Source: Timema cristinae
Lineage: Eukaryota > Arthropoda > Insecta > Phasmatodea > Timematidae
Assembly (NCBI GenBank): GCA_039000515.1
Contig: JBCFYV010011135.1
Span: 4,182,713 to 4,246,712, forward strand
Reading direction: 5' to 3'
Length of the DNA stretch: 64,000 bases
The notes beneath the pieces are model-generated. The model searched no databases. It saw only the letters and a program-made list of their open reading frames with translations, and was not told where the DNA came from. Numbering within the stretch: position 1 is the first letter of the stretch; the number at the start of each line of letters is the position of its first letter. Of this stretch, positions 14,507 to 26,543 are shown piece by piece. Made by a program: the position numbers and the translations under genes.

Positions 14507-15359
14507 ATGCAAAATGGTTGTTTCCTATTTACTGTTCATTTGATGTGTACTTTTCTTTTTATATCCTAACAAATCTGACTAATAATAATAAATTAAAAAA
14601 CACTAATTTAAATTAAGTTTTTGCAAGCATTGGGCCTAAAATTCTCACTGTAGAAATATTGAATTAGCTATGTTGAGGTATTGACAGAGAAAATTAAATT
14701 GTAGGAATCTTGATTTTACTATGTTGTAGACTTGTAACCTTTGAGAAACGTTATCGTAGTTTTGTTGAAAGCAAAAATAATAATTTACAAATTAATAAAA
14801 GATAATACTTAACTTTGCTTAGTATTAGTTGAATTGAAATTATTCAACTATGAATATCAGTTAAACACTATTTTTTTCAAAGTTTGAATTAGAGGCTAGT
14901 GTTAACATGGTATTATATTCTTACCAAGTTATCGAGATGCCCAATCGAAATACGGGCATAAAAAATACCCGACATTCCGGGATTTTTAGATGCCCAATTT
15001 ATTGCCCGAAATTTCGGGTGCCCAACCACTTGTAGTAAAGTTTAATATTCGTCAAAACCATTAGAATGTGTTATTACGACATGTTACCCAACCATATCAA
15101 TGCCCCTCCCCTACCCACCTCTGGGTGTTGAGAATAAAATATAGGGTATATAAGGCTAATCTTGCATATTTTTATAATAGCAAGCAAACAACTTTGCACA
15201 GTTGAAATTGTTTTCAGAAGTGGCAAGCCTGATGGTTCTTTAATTTATGTAAGTCAATAATATGTTTTACACTTTCTCTCTAAAAATGCCGTGATTATGA
15301 TAGCATTGGCCAAGTATGAATAAGAGAGAAGTAAATTCTAAACATCAATAGTCCTCACA

Positions 15360-15849
15360 TCTATACTTATAAAATAACATGTCCTGATTGACTGACTGAC
15401 TGACTGATTCATCATCGCCGAGCGCAAACTATCAAGGCTACAAGCATGAAATTCGGACTGTATATTCATTTTGTTATGTAGGCACCCACTAAGAAAGGAT
15501 TTTAGAAAATTCCACCCCAAAGGGGTCAAAATAGGGGATGATAATATGTATGATAATATGTATGAAAGTCCGTCATTTTGAAAGTTACATAAACCAAATT
15601 TTGTATTTCGGTTATTGACGTAAAACAAATAAATACGTGTTTCAGGAATTTTGGAAATTTTATTTAATAAGGGATGAAAAGGGGGGTGAAAGTTTGTATC
15701 GGACTTGCATTATTTTTGATCTGAGGTCAAGTTATGGTCATCAACGTAACGTAATATTTTAAATTAATCTGTAAATACATATGTATATTTTCGTATTTGT
15801 ATATAATCAACTTCCACGCGAGCAAAGCCGCGGGCAACAGCTATCTAGT
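15360..15849 (+). mobile_element. dispersed insect repeat (GACTGACTGA head, CGCGGGCAACAGC tail)
   Basis: The stretch starts TCTATACTTATAAAATAACA, runs through GATTGACTGACTGACTGACTG, a CCACCCCAAAGGGGTCAAA block and TTGACGTAA. It closes with CGCGAGCAAAGCCGCGGGCA, then CAGCTATCTAGT. This arrangement is that of a non-coding repeat I know to be common in many insect genomes. The TC start and CTAG(T) end would fit a non-autonomous Helitron-type element, but that class assignment is my inference. No protein is encoded. Confidence 0.6.
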
Positions 15850-16067
15850 AATTTGTATAATACCAAATAATGTCATAATTTTAATTGACGTTGCATTCCC
15901 CATCACATTAATCAAGATCGGTTGACAATCTTCCTTTACTAAATAAAATCATTTGGGCTGGAACAAGCAGGGACAGAAGACTTTAGAAATTTAAAAGAAA
16001 TGTCTTTCCAATGACAAGAAGAATGAGAATATATACCCTAACACACTATTTCTGCAGTTATGCGAAG

Positions 16068-16480
16068 TTATATGCCCTCATCTTCAAAATCTCTTTCGAT
16101 TGATTCTCTCAAAACTTGGTTAATATCGTCTTTAGTTGTGCCTTTACCACTTGTCTCCAATACCTCCAGGTGAAGGCAGGCTCTTAGTAGTTGTTCCTTG
16201 AGTCGAGTTGAGTGTGTGCTGACAGTGTCACCAAGTTCCTGCATCTCTGACATGAATCACACATTTTGAATACTGGTCTTCCCTGGTCAAAACTTTCCTG
16301 TAAGCTGAAACACCGACAGATCGAGTTCATCTTGTTGATGAACACCAGCGTTCACTTTCCCTGTTGTAGAATTTGTTGAAACATTGGGGGTGATATTCAG
16401 CTTCTATTGCAGGTAAATCATGGACAGCTAGTTTCGATAATAGGCCTACTGCTCTGTCTCCAAGTTTTGTAGTAAGCTTT
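16068..16480 (-). pseudogene. relic of an uncharacterised transposon-associated protein
   Basis: At 16345-16480 the - strand reads LGDRAVGLLSKLAVHDLPAI followed by EAEYHPQCFNKFYNR. At 16068-16253 it reads EMQELGDTVSTHSTRLKEQL with LRACLHLEV and INQVLRESI. The YHxxC-type motif followed by a TTRLKExLL segment is the order of a widespread protein family that I associate with invertebrate and fish transposons. I cannot name the family, and no function is assigned. Further - strand fragments (for example NIVMDWDKRTICQSI near 16900) may belong to the same degraded element. Confidence 0.45.
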
Positions 16481-17009
16481 TATACTTTGTTGCATGTTTT
16501 CATGGTTTCAAATTTTGAGAGAACAGAACCTTTACCACAAAAAAAAAGTCTATGGTTATAAACTGAGCTATTTTATTAACTTTATGGGTTTTAATGGGTG
16601 ATGAATTAATTCTATCTGTAGTATCCCTTCTCCTCTTGTTGTTAACTTTCTTCAATTTTGATCTAGCAAATTTTAAATGGCAAATTTTGTGCCATGATAC
16701 CTGATTAATAACTAATAGTTTCATCTATTCATTAACATCAGACAAAGTGGATATTGGCACATTTAAGTCTACAGGGATGCATTCTAATTCATGTAACTTG
16801 CATATAATTCAGAGAATCTCTTGTAAATTTATATTCCGTCATCCCTATCAGATCTGATGAGACATCCAATAACCTCAGCTGTAATACTTTGGCAAATAGT
16901 ACGTTTATCCCAGTCCATAACAATATTCCCTGTATGGGTTGAGTTAGGGACATCTGCCGAATGCACAACTTTCACTTTTGTACTAAGCATCTTGCTTAAC
17001 AAAATGGAG

Positions 17010-18045
17010 CTATTCCTTTAAAACACAAAAATATGGATTGAAAGGGGGGGAGAGAGAGACACAGAAAGTCTAGTGGGCACACAACGTCTCATTTTCCTAC
17101 TGAGCAGTAACACTCATATTAATCACGCTGTTTAAATTTATCTGTTAACTGTACAGAAATAGGCCTATTACACAGGGAGAAATATTTGTTTAGTTTAAAA
17201 GGAGCTCAAACTGCAATGGGAAAAATCTTACAACAGTTTTCCTTAGTGAATCTCATGATCACACTAAAATACAATAATAATAAGTTGATACTTGGTTTAT
17301 AAACTACGTCTTTTGTTGATGTTTTATCCACCACTGTAGCTCAGTAAGATCATTGTCACACAAAAACAGGATATGGACTGCCAGTTCTCAACTATGTCTC
17401 AAACACGCAACAGTCTTGTCACCACCTGCACAGCGACAATTCTTCTGCACCCTAACCTTCACTAATTCACTGTGACATGCACCTGTAGCTATTCTTCCCT
17501 CCCACCCCAACCCCACACTCAAATTACAGTAGAAGCCAATGAACCAACAACAAATTGGCAGCAGAACTTTAAGGAAAAATAATTGTAAACAATGTTGCTT
17601 TACTTTTTACAGTAACAATACACAATGGTGTATTGTACCTAAACTAGGATAGGGATTCTGTTAAATATTCAGCATTATTAATTAAGACACATTGGGCTGG
17701 GGGGTAGGAAAAGCGGGGGAGTGGACAGTGTTAGAGAAGCAAGTAAGCAAATCGTAGTGCCACCCAATTACCACACACACCTGGTTACAACAGTGCCTCT
17801 TATGTAAAAAAAAAAAAGTGTAGGTGTAAAATCCCGTGTTTGAAGAATATTACACTTCACTGTGCAACAACAATACACAACATAAAATGCTTCATATCTT
17901 GGTAATGGTTATTCTTACACAAAATATGCAAAAGAACATTTTTGTAGGAAATTAAATTCTTCTTAACTTTTAGATTTATATTTTTATCATACAAGCAGCT
18001 GTTTTCAAAGAAAAGGTGAAAAACTGATTGTTCTCTCTTTTGTCA
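17010..18045. other. atrophin intron, no gene seen
   Basis: Nothing was recognised apart from short runs (G near 17046, A near 17804). Confidence 0.4.
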
Positions 18046-18049
18046 AGGG

Positions 18050-18740
18050 GGGTAGTGGCCGCCTCCAGGCGGGGTACCAAGGGGCACCGTCCCTAATGTC
18101 ACTCAGGAGGGTCAATTTACTAACCATACCAAGTAGTTAAGTGCAAGGTCAGGGCAATTGGTTTGGACTATTGGTTTTTTGGAAACTGTGGCGCAAAGTT
18201 TATCACTTTGGATCTAAATGATCTCTTCCTGGAGACCAGAAATGGCTGAAAAGTGTTGAGGCAAGTCTTCAACATCAATGTAAAATGAATCACCCACCCA
18301 ACTTTATTAATATTCGGCAATTGAACTAACGACTTAATGTGAACACAGCTTTTCATTGAGGGGTTCAACTTATTAAGTTCTGCAAATTTATTTGAAATTT
18401 AGGTTGGGCTAATTTCATATCAACTTTTCATTAGAGAACTGGGAAATCAAGGGATGATTCTTTTCAGACAAAAATAAATCAATCTCCTTGTGAAGGACTA
18501 CAGCTCTTTGAAATACATTTCCTCGAGACAACCATCTGACCTCGGAATGAAACATCATATGGATTTCAAAGCACATATATCCTTTTGTTTAAGTAACCTT
18601 GCTTATATAAAATTGACAACCTGAATAACCTTTTTCATTGCAACATCCAACAGCTTTTTAGAAGTAAGATTTTCCCTATGAAGAAGGCAATAAAACACTT
18701 TTACCTGCACTGAAATCCTGGTGTGCCCCAAGACAAAACT
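18050..18740 (-). pseudogene. second ZBED5/SCAND3-like hAT transposase relic
   Basis: Near 18470-18570 the - strand reads FHSEVRWLSRGNVFQRAVVL then HKEIDLFLSEKNHPL. This is the conserved central motif of ZBED5/SCAND3-like hAT transposases. It is followed further left by EPLNEKLCSH and a WVGDSFYIDVEDLPQHFSAI stretch in shifted frames. Only the middle of the protein is recognisable and it is full of stops. The GC-rich CCGCCTCCAGGCGG near 18059 is a small inverted repeat at its left edge. Confidence 0.6.
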
Positions 18741-18749
18741 TGTATTGAA

Positions 18750-20355
18750 AATATGTCTTTTATTTAATTATTCCAGTATAACATAATGTATATAAGCAAT
18801 GAGTTGAGTGTCGTCATTTATATCGGTTGTTTCGTCCAGTTGTGGACTAATCTGATGGCTCAAGTCACTTGTCTTTTAATATCAATCGATACGTTTATGG
18901 CAGGTAGTATCTTTCTACAGTGGTATTTGTTAGATTGTTTTTTAGATTTCCATCAGCACAGGTTGTGTGAATTTTGTTTATTGCTGCAGGTTTTACCAGA
19001 TCCTCTACATTTGGATGTGGTTGCCTTGTTTTGCAACTTGGTAAGAAGTAAAAGTGGCTTGTTGGATAGAATAAATAACCTTATTACCAGTGTCAGGGCG
19101 TTGTTTTGTCGGCTGCTGTGCTTTCTTTAGTAACTAAAATGCTATGAAAGGCTCAAACTCCATATTTACGTCTACTTTAGGGACTTGAGGGCACTTTCAG
19201 GTCAAAAAAGGGGACCTCATAAAAACTTTGGGAACAACAAAAACCTCACTTAAAATAATGTTTTGTTGTCTTTTGTAAAAAATCCTAACAGTAAACCAGG
19301 TTAACCCAATTTTTTAAAACTCTTTTCAATTCATATTAATTCATTAAGTTGATTTTTAGCTTCTATTTAAACTTTATTTCAATTTAAAAGTTTATCAATT
19401 ACTTTAGCCATATTAAACAACCAAAAATAAAGTTATTTGATCTGACCCTGGATGGGGTATGGCTAATTTTTATTTATAGTCAAAATACAGAAATTTAAAT
19501 ATTTCATATCACATTTAACTTGGGTTAGTGGTTAATTGGTCCTTTTACTACTTTACATTTTTTTTCTTGGCAGAATTGCTTTTTTTTTTTTTCACTGTCC
19601 TTGTGTATATGTATGTATCTTTATTGGCCTCGTTATCTTTGAGTTTTAAAACAGTATATCCTTCCAATAGCCCGGATTTTCAATTATTTTTTTCTTTTCA
19701 GCGTAGATGCAATACATGATAATAATTGTCAGCTGCATTCTTTTTTATGTACTTCTTTTTTTTCACTTTCTATTATTAATGTTTCTTCTTTTGCCCTTTT
19801 GCTTAAGTTTCTTTTCTCTCAGCTGGTTCTTTAAGTAATGATGATACTCACCTCTTTCTTTCATAACAGCTGTTTGCTTTGTAATCACATGTTTAGATGT
19901 TGAAAAGCCTCTCTCAACATCGCCATTACCATCAGGCAATTACTTCCTTGTATTTTGTGTCATTAATTACATTCTTTACTTCAAAAACTTATTTCTATAA
20001 TGTTTCAAGGTCTTCATCATCGATTCTTATAAGGGTTTTTTCCCCTAATCATCTTACACTCATTGATCAGGCAGTTTGTATGGACAACCTTGCCACTCTC
20101 ACTGCTGGTAGCTTGCATAAACAGAACAATGTTAGTCCTTCAATAACCGAAAGGTGTTGGGATGGAAAACACACAAGAACTGACCGAGAGTGAGACCTAC
20201 AGGTACAATAACCACAATAAACCAAAGAAGAAAGACTCTAGGGCAACAAAATAAAATAATAAAACTGACCAATGGGGAAGGGTGCTGAAAAGGCAACATC
20301 AGGCCTAAATTGCTGTGCAAAAAGTTATACTGAAAAACATACAAATTTATATATA

Positions 20356-20399
<44 letters not shown>

Positions 20400-21950
20400 A
20401 TTTTCAAGGTCTTTTGGGACCAATTATGAGCCAAGCATTAAGGTTAGTTTTGAGGTGCCTCTTTAACTTGTTTTACTTTAGTGATTCATTACAAGTACTT
20501 CACCACAGGCAACACACTGTTTTTCACGCATTATCAAAAAACACAACAATTATAGATTGTGTTTATTACTACAGCGCAGTGACCACAGCAGTGCTCAAGT
20601 TGGCGAGTCGTCTGGTTGACTAGGAGTGGGGGAGGAGCAATTTATCCCTATTCACTAAAAACAATTGCTACTACTACTATTCAATATGGTGTTTGTAAAA
20701 TTATAGTACATAACTTTAAATTAATTGCTTTAACTAACATATTTTTAAATTTTATATTTGTTTATCAAGAAGCTGGCGACCTATGTTTGGATCGTGACCC
20801 ATAAGTTAAAACCCCTCACATATTTTCTAATAAATAGTGCTGTTACAGTGTGTACACGTTGAAAGGTTATATTGCCTTCAAAAATGTTAACCAATAACCA
20901 AATGTGTGTTAAATATGTACAAAATATTTCATTTCACATCACTTATTTATTTTAGTAGAATGACTACACATACTTCAAGTAGTTTGAGCTTTATATAGTT
21001 ATCTTGGTAATGGCTTACTGCTTTTGTGGCAGGCTGTGATGTATTGTACCTTTCTTAATAAACTTAACCGATACTGGAGTCTTCCGGTATATTCTCACAC
21101 CATTCAGTTTTATACTATTAATTATGTCTATACTTCCTTTATTTCCCGGGTTTTGGCATCAATAATTATATTTATATTTATTTGAACTATTTAAGGTGCA
21201 CTTCCTTAACCGACTGATTATATCAGCACATGAGAATTTCTATGATTGAGAGCGAAAGGGCCTACTAATTTCCAGGAAAGGTACTCTCACATACCCTTTA
21301 GGTTTTTCTTTTACATGCCACAACCTACTTTACTTACTTTTCCTCTAAACAGAGTCTTCGGAATAGGGTGGACTTAATCTTCCCCCGCCTCTCTGGTTTC
21401 TCTAGTGGGGAGCTGGAACTGTCTTAAGCATCCACCACTATTTCCCATGCATATTCAAAACACTTGTCACTGTCAACTCCAAAATGGTAATTGAAGAGTC
21501 TGGTGTGAGTCCCATCTTCCCCTTTCATTCTCTTTAGAGTTGGTTTGGAAAGACTTTGCAAATCTTTACACTGTAGAACACAGGATAAACAGGTGATCCC
21601 TACTTTATTCATATTACGTGCTAAGACAATCTCTGAGTTCTAGGGAAATGCCTGCGTATTATCCTTGTGTGTATGAAACTCCAATAAGATATTATAAAAA
21701 CAAGCCATGCTGAATGATTGACTTTTCTTTCCTATTGAGTCATTTGTAATGGAGAGAGGATGTTAGAGTGAATATTATTTTATGGAGTTGTGTCAAATAT
21801 ACAAATTATATAGGTAGTCCATTTACATTATTTATAGAGATAAAATTGTTAACATAATCTGGGTTTTCTTTAATTTTTATTTTGGCATTGCGTCTTACTA
21901 CTTGTTCTGGTTATACACTTATGCACTGATTACACTAATGGTTTTAGGGA
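18750..21950. other. atrophin intron, mostly unassigned
   Basis: A long stretch without a supported gene. The open frames of 60-115 codons show no family motif. Near 20770-20820 the sequence GATCGTGACCCATAAGTT with CCCCTC resembles the subterminal part of hAT-type elements, but no partner end was found. Confidence 0.4.
20350..20398. repeat. (TA)n microsatellite
   Basis: About twenty uninterrupted TA units. It also creates the Tyr/Ile-rich spurious reading frames on both strands. Confidence 0.9.
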
Positions 21951-21954
21951 TTAT

Positions 21955-22100
21955 GAAGGTTATATTAAGAGGAATTGAACCCTCATTTGGGAGGAGGGAG
22001 AGTAGAAAACCATTTTGTAAAAACTACTTGGTACACCCGACCAAGATTCGTCATTAGTGGTATAATCTACTGGAAGTAGCGTCTTAGACCATGCGCCCAC
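21955..22100 (-). mobile_element. tRNA-derived SINE, family 2 (copy)
   Basis: The reverse complement starts GGGCGCATGGTCTAAGACGC and runs through TCTTGGTCGGGTGTACC. It then reaches the family body GGTTTTCTACTCTCCCTCCT and AAATGAGGGTTCAATTCC. A-box-like and body segments match the copies at 8520 and 36974. Confidence 0.5.
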
Positions 22101-22739
22101 AGAAGCTGGTAATGTTTATTTATCAGGCTTACATATTGTAGTAGGATTATTAACAACCTTGTTATCTGTTGGTTACCAAAGTTACATAAGGTTATTATCT
22201 TTTGATCTTTGCTAGATAGCACATGTGGTGTTAAAACTGGGGTAAGGTGAGTACAGGAGGGGCACTACCCCAGTCGAGAAAATACTTTCCCAACTCCTGT
22301 GGGAAATTTGACTCCCTCTGATCTTGAAGGGTTTGGAGACCTTGCATCAAATTAAATTTTAAAAACAACTGTATAAATTTGGGTTAAAACTTATACATTT
22401 ATTCCAAAACTATAAAAGGTGTTATAGCTAAATTTTATGACGGTTTCTTTATTTTGACCAACAGCCAATCAGCTGTTGAGGGACTCAGGATTAATTCAAA
22501 ATATGATAGCTACAAGTGGTTGTTTTGTGTCCTATTCTTTATGCAAACTGCAGAGAATAAACCTTTAAATGCTCAGTTTATCTGTATTTTAATGATTTTA
22601 TCATGGCTAAATATAGGAAAATATTTTGAGAACATGTAATTTTAATGTTAATCTCGCCCATAAATAACTTATAGAAACATCAACTTTCAAAAATCTTATA
22701 TGTGAGGACCACTCCAAATAAATTCCCAAGTATTAAAAT

Positions 22740-23190
22740 ATTCATAATTTTTTTTTTTTTTTTAAGATAGGACCAATCTAAGTGACTTATAAGGGCACCG
22801 AAAGTTTTAAAAATATATGGAGAACCTTTTAAATCCCCTTTTGCGCATGCGTCACATATACATCTTGTTGTTGGTTAACAATCCCCTTTCACAAAATGTT
22901 GTTGTACCACCTGTAAAGCAAAATAAAGTACACATTGTAATAATTGAACAAAAGTTTGTATTTTACTATCTTCTTCTCACACCATGTTAATACTATAACA
23001 AAGAAAGACATAATCATGACAAATGAAAAATGAAAAATAAACCATCTTCAAATAGCTTCAAGAGTCATCCAGGACCTAAAATTGTATACAGAAATGACCC
23101 CTCTCGGTTGAGCCTCCCCACTTTTAAAGCGTTTTCGAAACCCTTGCCGAGTTTGAACCTGTGAGGCACCAATAATGTGAAGAAAGGAAT
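22740..23190. repeat. dispersed repeat, unnamed family
   Basis: The segment near 23040-23080 (AATAGCTTCAAGAGTCATCC, then AGGACC) is echoed at about 47060-47095 (AATAGCTTAAATAGTCATCC) and 47745-47775 (AACAGCTTCTAGTGTCATCT). All three are followed by a stretch containing a TTGAGCC or similar motif. This suggests an old dispersed family with no coding content visible. Confidence 0.35.
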
Positions 23191-23195
23191 AAGTA

Positions 23196-23394
23196 CATTA
23201 GACTCTCGATATTCCAGTGTAATTGAGGCGAGAGGAAGCACGAATAATGGAAATAATCCCTTTTTTCCTCGTAGGACTATGTACATTATATACTTTTTGA
23301 ATTAATGAAGAGGTTCTTTATTCATTTGTTTTCTCTCTGAGGGTTGATTAAGCCACAAACCGGTTGATTTGCCTCTGGTAAATCGAGAGTACTG
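23196..23394. mobile_element. pogo/Tc1-mariner-type MITE, 199 bp
   Basis: The left end reads CATTAGACTCTCGATATTCC and the right end, reversed, reads CAGTACTCTCGATTTACCAG. TA dinucleotides flank both ends (23194-23195 and 23395-23396), as expected for pogo or Tc1/mariner insertion. It is too short to code. It sits about 235 bp upstream of atrophin exon B. Confidence 0.7.
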
Positions 23395-23630
23395 TAAGAC
23401 TACTAAACTTAAAATAATACAAAAATTATTTTTATTGTTTTTGTCAATACAAAGAAGTTTCATAAACCGTACACAAAGAATGTGTATATGAGAAAATATA
23501 ATCTCCAGCTAGTGTGTTATTTTGAAAAATGTTTGCAGTACCAGCTACAATTCACAGCATTTAATGTTTCAAATGTATTCCTGGTTCCCCCAACTTGAGC
23601 GAGACTGAAGTATTTTATAACTTGTTACAG

Positions 23631-23748
23631 CCTCAGCTGCATCAGGGTATCCCGCCCTAGTATTTTACCTCCAAGAGAAGCCACCTTGGGGCTACATCCT
23701 TCTGAACTCCTTGGTCGAGGACCTAGCTATGACCAATTAGCCCACCAG
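23631..23748 (+). CDS. Gug: Atrophin/Grunge exon B, one base short
   Basis: The acceptor is ACTTGTTACAG and the donor is CACCAG before GTATTT. Joined to the final G of exon A it reads ASAASGYP. After one missing base it continues RPSILPPREATLGL, HPSELLGRGPSYDQLAHQ. These are typical atrophin C-terminal residues (the YPRP and LLPPRE region). Entry is phase 1 and exit must be phase 0 for the next exon, which needs 119 bases, but only 118 are present. The deficit lies in a CCC run at about 23651-23653. Splice sites and codons on both sides are otherwise sound, so a homopolymer error in the assembly is more likely than a true null allele. Confidence 0.88.
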
Positions 23749-24970
23749 GTATTTATAAACAAACAAAAATTGTTTAAAATGTGGTTAAATAGTTTGATGA
23801 GTAGCTAAATACTATATGTGTTAATACATATTTGCAATAAATAAAAATTGCAAATTTGTGTGCAAATTTCGCAATACTGGGAAGATGTAGAGGGAAAGAA
23901 GTGGGGGAATTTTTCCATAGATGCGTCGGGGGGGGGGGGGGTGAAATTTCTTGAGTAAGTTCTCAAAGAATACCCCCAACCCGAATATGGCCTCCATATT
24001 CCCAGCAGTTCCAGAGATGCGTCTGGAGGGTGGGGACAAGGGGGGCACCTTTTTAACTTCCAGTAAAAATTGTTGTAATTTTAATAGTGTTTGCAAATCT
24101 TCAAGTCAGCACATTTATATTAAAGTCCTCATTTATCAAAAATGGGTTGATATTAGGTCTGACAAGAATACCCACTTTCATGTTAATTAAATGGATCTGA
24201 CAATAGATAAAATGTTTTTGAATCTTGTTCAGAATTGTAAATTTGCTATCATAAAATGTTCAAATATTTTTTTTTAAACTATAACAGATTTTCACAAACA
24301 GCTGCTCAACCTTCTCGAGGCCATGGCCACACCAACGTATTCCATTCAGCTCTTGATAGAATATTCTAAACAAATACCCGCTTTATTGTAAGGTATAAAG
24401 GATTGTTTCCCAGGCAAGTAAAGGGAAATAAAGACTAAAAGCCCATGACATCACATCAAAATCTGCATTAATTTGTGATTACTAAAACTCAGCAGTATGT
24501 GGCATACTTCACATACCACATATCAGGAAACACTGAGAGATCTAAATTAAAATACTCCTTTTTCAAGATCCATATAACTTGTTCAGTAGTTAAGTTGTAG
24601 CAGTTCAAGTTTTGAACATCCATTAGATGGCAGTAGTTGTTTAAGAATGTAAATATTATATTTCATATGTTTTAAATTGTATTTTATTAACATACAAATT
24701 ATTAGTAGAAAAAGGAGCAGTTGGGAATGTGTCTGGATTAGATGTTATTTTATTTTTTTTATTTTGGGTATTTATCGATTTTTTATTTATTCACTAACTT
24801 GTAAAATAAACATAACATTACAATTCCCACCCCCACGCCACTATTCACAAATTATAGATTTTCCCGGTCATGCTGGAATGCCACCGACTGAGCTAGGTGG
24901 GGGTAGGATGGGTGAGATCCTGCTAAGCCAATTTCCATTTCCTTTTATTATTAGTGAATAGTTGTTGGTA
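23749..24970. other. atrophin intron, no gene seen
   Basis: This is the start of the 13.9-kb intron between exons B and C. A 14-base G run near 23928 and GGGGG-rich patches around 24040 are the only oddities. Confidence 0.4.
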
Positions 24971-24974
24971 GCAC

Positions 24975-26400
24975 ATAATGATGAAGATGAACATAATCAA
25001 TTAAAAGTACTCAAGTAACTCGATTGAACAAGAGTAATCGGATGCACTCGATTCTTCCACAAATACTTGCGTAAATTATTTGGTGTCCGTGATTATTTTA
25101 TTGGCTCTTTTTTCTTCCACTTCAAAACTGAGGGGTAATCGACCTTAGTTGGCTGAAATGTCTACTGCAATATTTCCATACAAATAATTTGTGTTCCCAT
25201 AAATTTCATTTTCAAAGAACAGTTTTAAAAATCTCCCTTCCCTCAATCGTTAAAATATTATACATGCAATTTCATTTAAAATATACTTCGATGCAAAATA
25301 CACCATTGAAAAGCAAATAAATCACATTTCCGATTCTTTTTACTCTGTGATCCAATCTCCACACTCGAAAATATGAAACACAGTAATTAAACTTTATAAG
25401 AAACAAAATAGTTATAACACTTCTCATAATGATTTGAATACAATATTGTTTACAATTGTCTTGGTAGTCACACAATTATTACAAATAAATGAACGTAAGA
25501 TAGAATTTTATAATGCATTTAAATTCAATAATGTATTAATAAGAAAGACCCTTGTGCTTATTGATCACATGCCTTTCGACCTAAAACAAATCTGGATCGT
25601 AGTTAATATGAATCCAAACATATTTTATATGAAACTAAAGTCTTGATCAAAGAAACAATAACTAGAATCCTAATATTTCATTAATCAGCCACCATTATTT
25701 ATTATGCATATTATATATTTAATATATCTACTATATACGTTGTATATTTAGCAACAAAAAAGTTTATTTTATGAATAAAAAAAGGGCAACATTTTTATTC
25801 TTCTACTATGAGCGATTGCTTAAAATGTATACTTTTGAATTGGCTGTACATTTGTGAAGTAACATAAAATATGGTAGGTGACCTGGTGGTCTAGGGGTAA
25901 GGTGTCAGACTTCTATGCTGGCTGCCGGGGTTCAATCCTCGGTCCTGGCACAGATTTATCTGATTTCCAAACCCTTCCTTCACCTCTGACAAGACATCTT
26001 GTGAATGTGGGGAATTCCAGGTTCGCCACCGTGGTTCGGATTCCACGTTAAACTGTAGGTCCTTCATTTCATCTCACAATCACCCTACCATTACACATTA
26101 GCGTAAGTGCGTATAACCTGAACTGGTAGTAAGACGCGCTGCTAATAATAATAATAATAACATAAAATATGAAGATAAGTGGGTGGTGGTCACAGAACTA
26201 GAGTAAGAGATTAATTAAGCTACTAGGGTTGAGTTCCATTACAAGACTCAGACAAACTTCCCGAGTAATACGATCAAACCAATTGTCATTGGAAATTTAT
26301 TTGAGTTGATGTTTTCCTCAAAATTAATCGATTTCTTTTACTCTACTACTTGATTGTTTAAAAAAAGAATCAAGTAAGTACTCATTTATGCTCATCACTA
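24975..26400. mobile_element. possible hAT-type element holding a nested SINE
   Basis: The left end TAATGATGAAGATGAACATA, followed by AAAAGTACTCAAGTAACTCG, is roughly mirrored on the right. The right end reversed reads TAGTGATGAGCATAAATGAG then TACTTACTTGATTC. Endings starting TAGTGATGAGC are common in hAT-derived MITEs. The similarity is partial with indels, and no protein is encoded between. The SINE at 25874-26157 lies inside and is younger. Confidence 0.3.
25860..26171 (+). mobile_element. complete tRNA-derived SINE with 14-bp target duplications
   Basis: The target duplication taacataaaatatg is perfect at 25860-25873 and 26158-26171. Between them, about 284 bp hold a tRNA-like head with an A box (TGGTCTAGGGG, 25887-25897) and a B box (GGTTCAATCC, 25929-25938). 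A body with CCACCGTGGTTCGGATTCCA and a 3' tail of TAA repeats follow. The box spacing, tail and duplication are those of a pol III SINE inserted by LINE-type target-primed reverse transcription. It matches the copy at 8165-8346. The perfect duplication suggests a fairly recent insertion. Confidence 0.93.
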
Positions 26401-26543
26401 GTTGTAAAACACTGAGTGATGTTCAGATTATGTGATTTGGTTGAGAGACTAATGTTTTGAACTTTGCACTGATTTCATGAGTTGGTAAATGTTTTTTAAA
26501 TTAAACTTATTCTTTGTTACTGGAGAATGATTGTGTAAGTGCA

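Noticed and set aside
18786..19130. 114-codon open frame considered as an atrophin exon because of LPDPLHLD
   Set aside because: No other atrophin residues, no fitting splice phase, and the true connecting exon is at 23631-23748.
23821..24096. Proline-rich open frame on the - strand
   Set aside because: It is the product of G runs read on the opposite strand; no splice sites or family motif.
25880..25950. Possible functional tRNA gene (good A and B boxes)
   Set aside because: No cloverleaf with paired acceptor stem was found; the sequence continues into a SINE body, TAA tail and target duplication.
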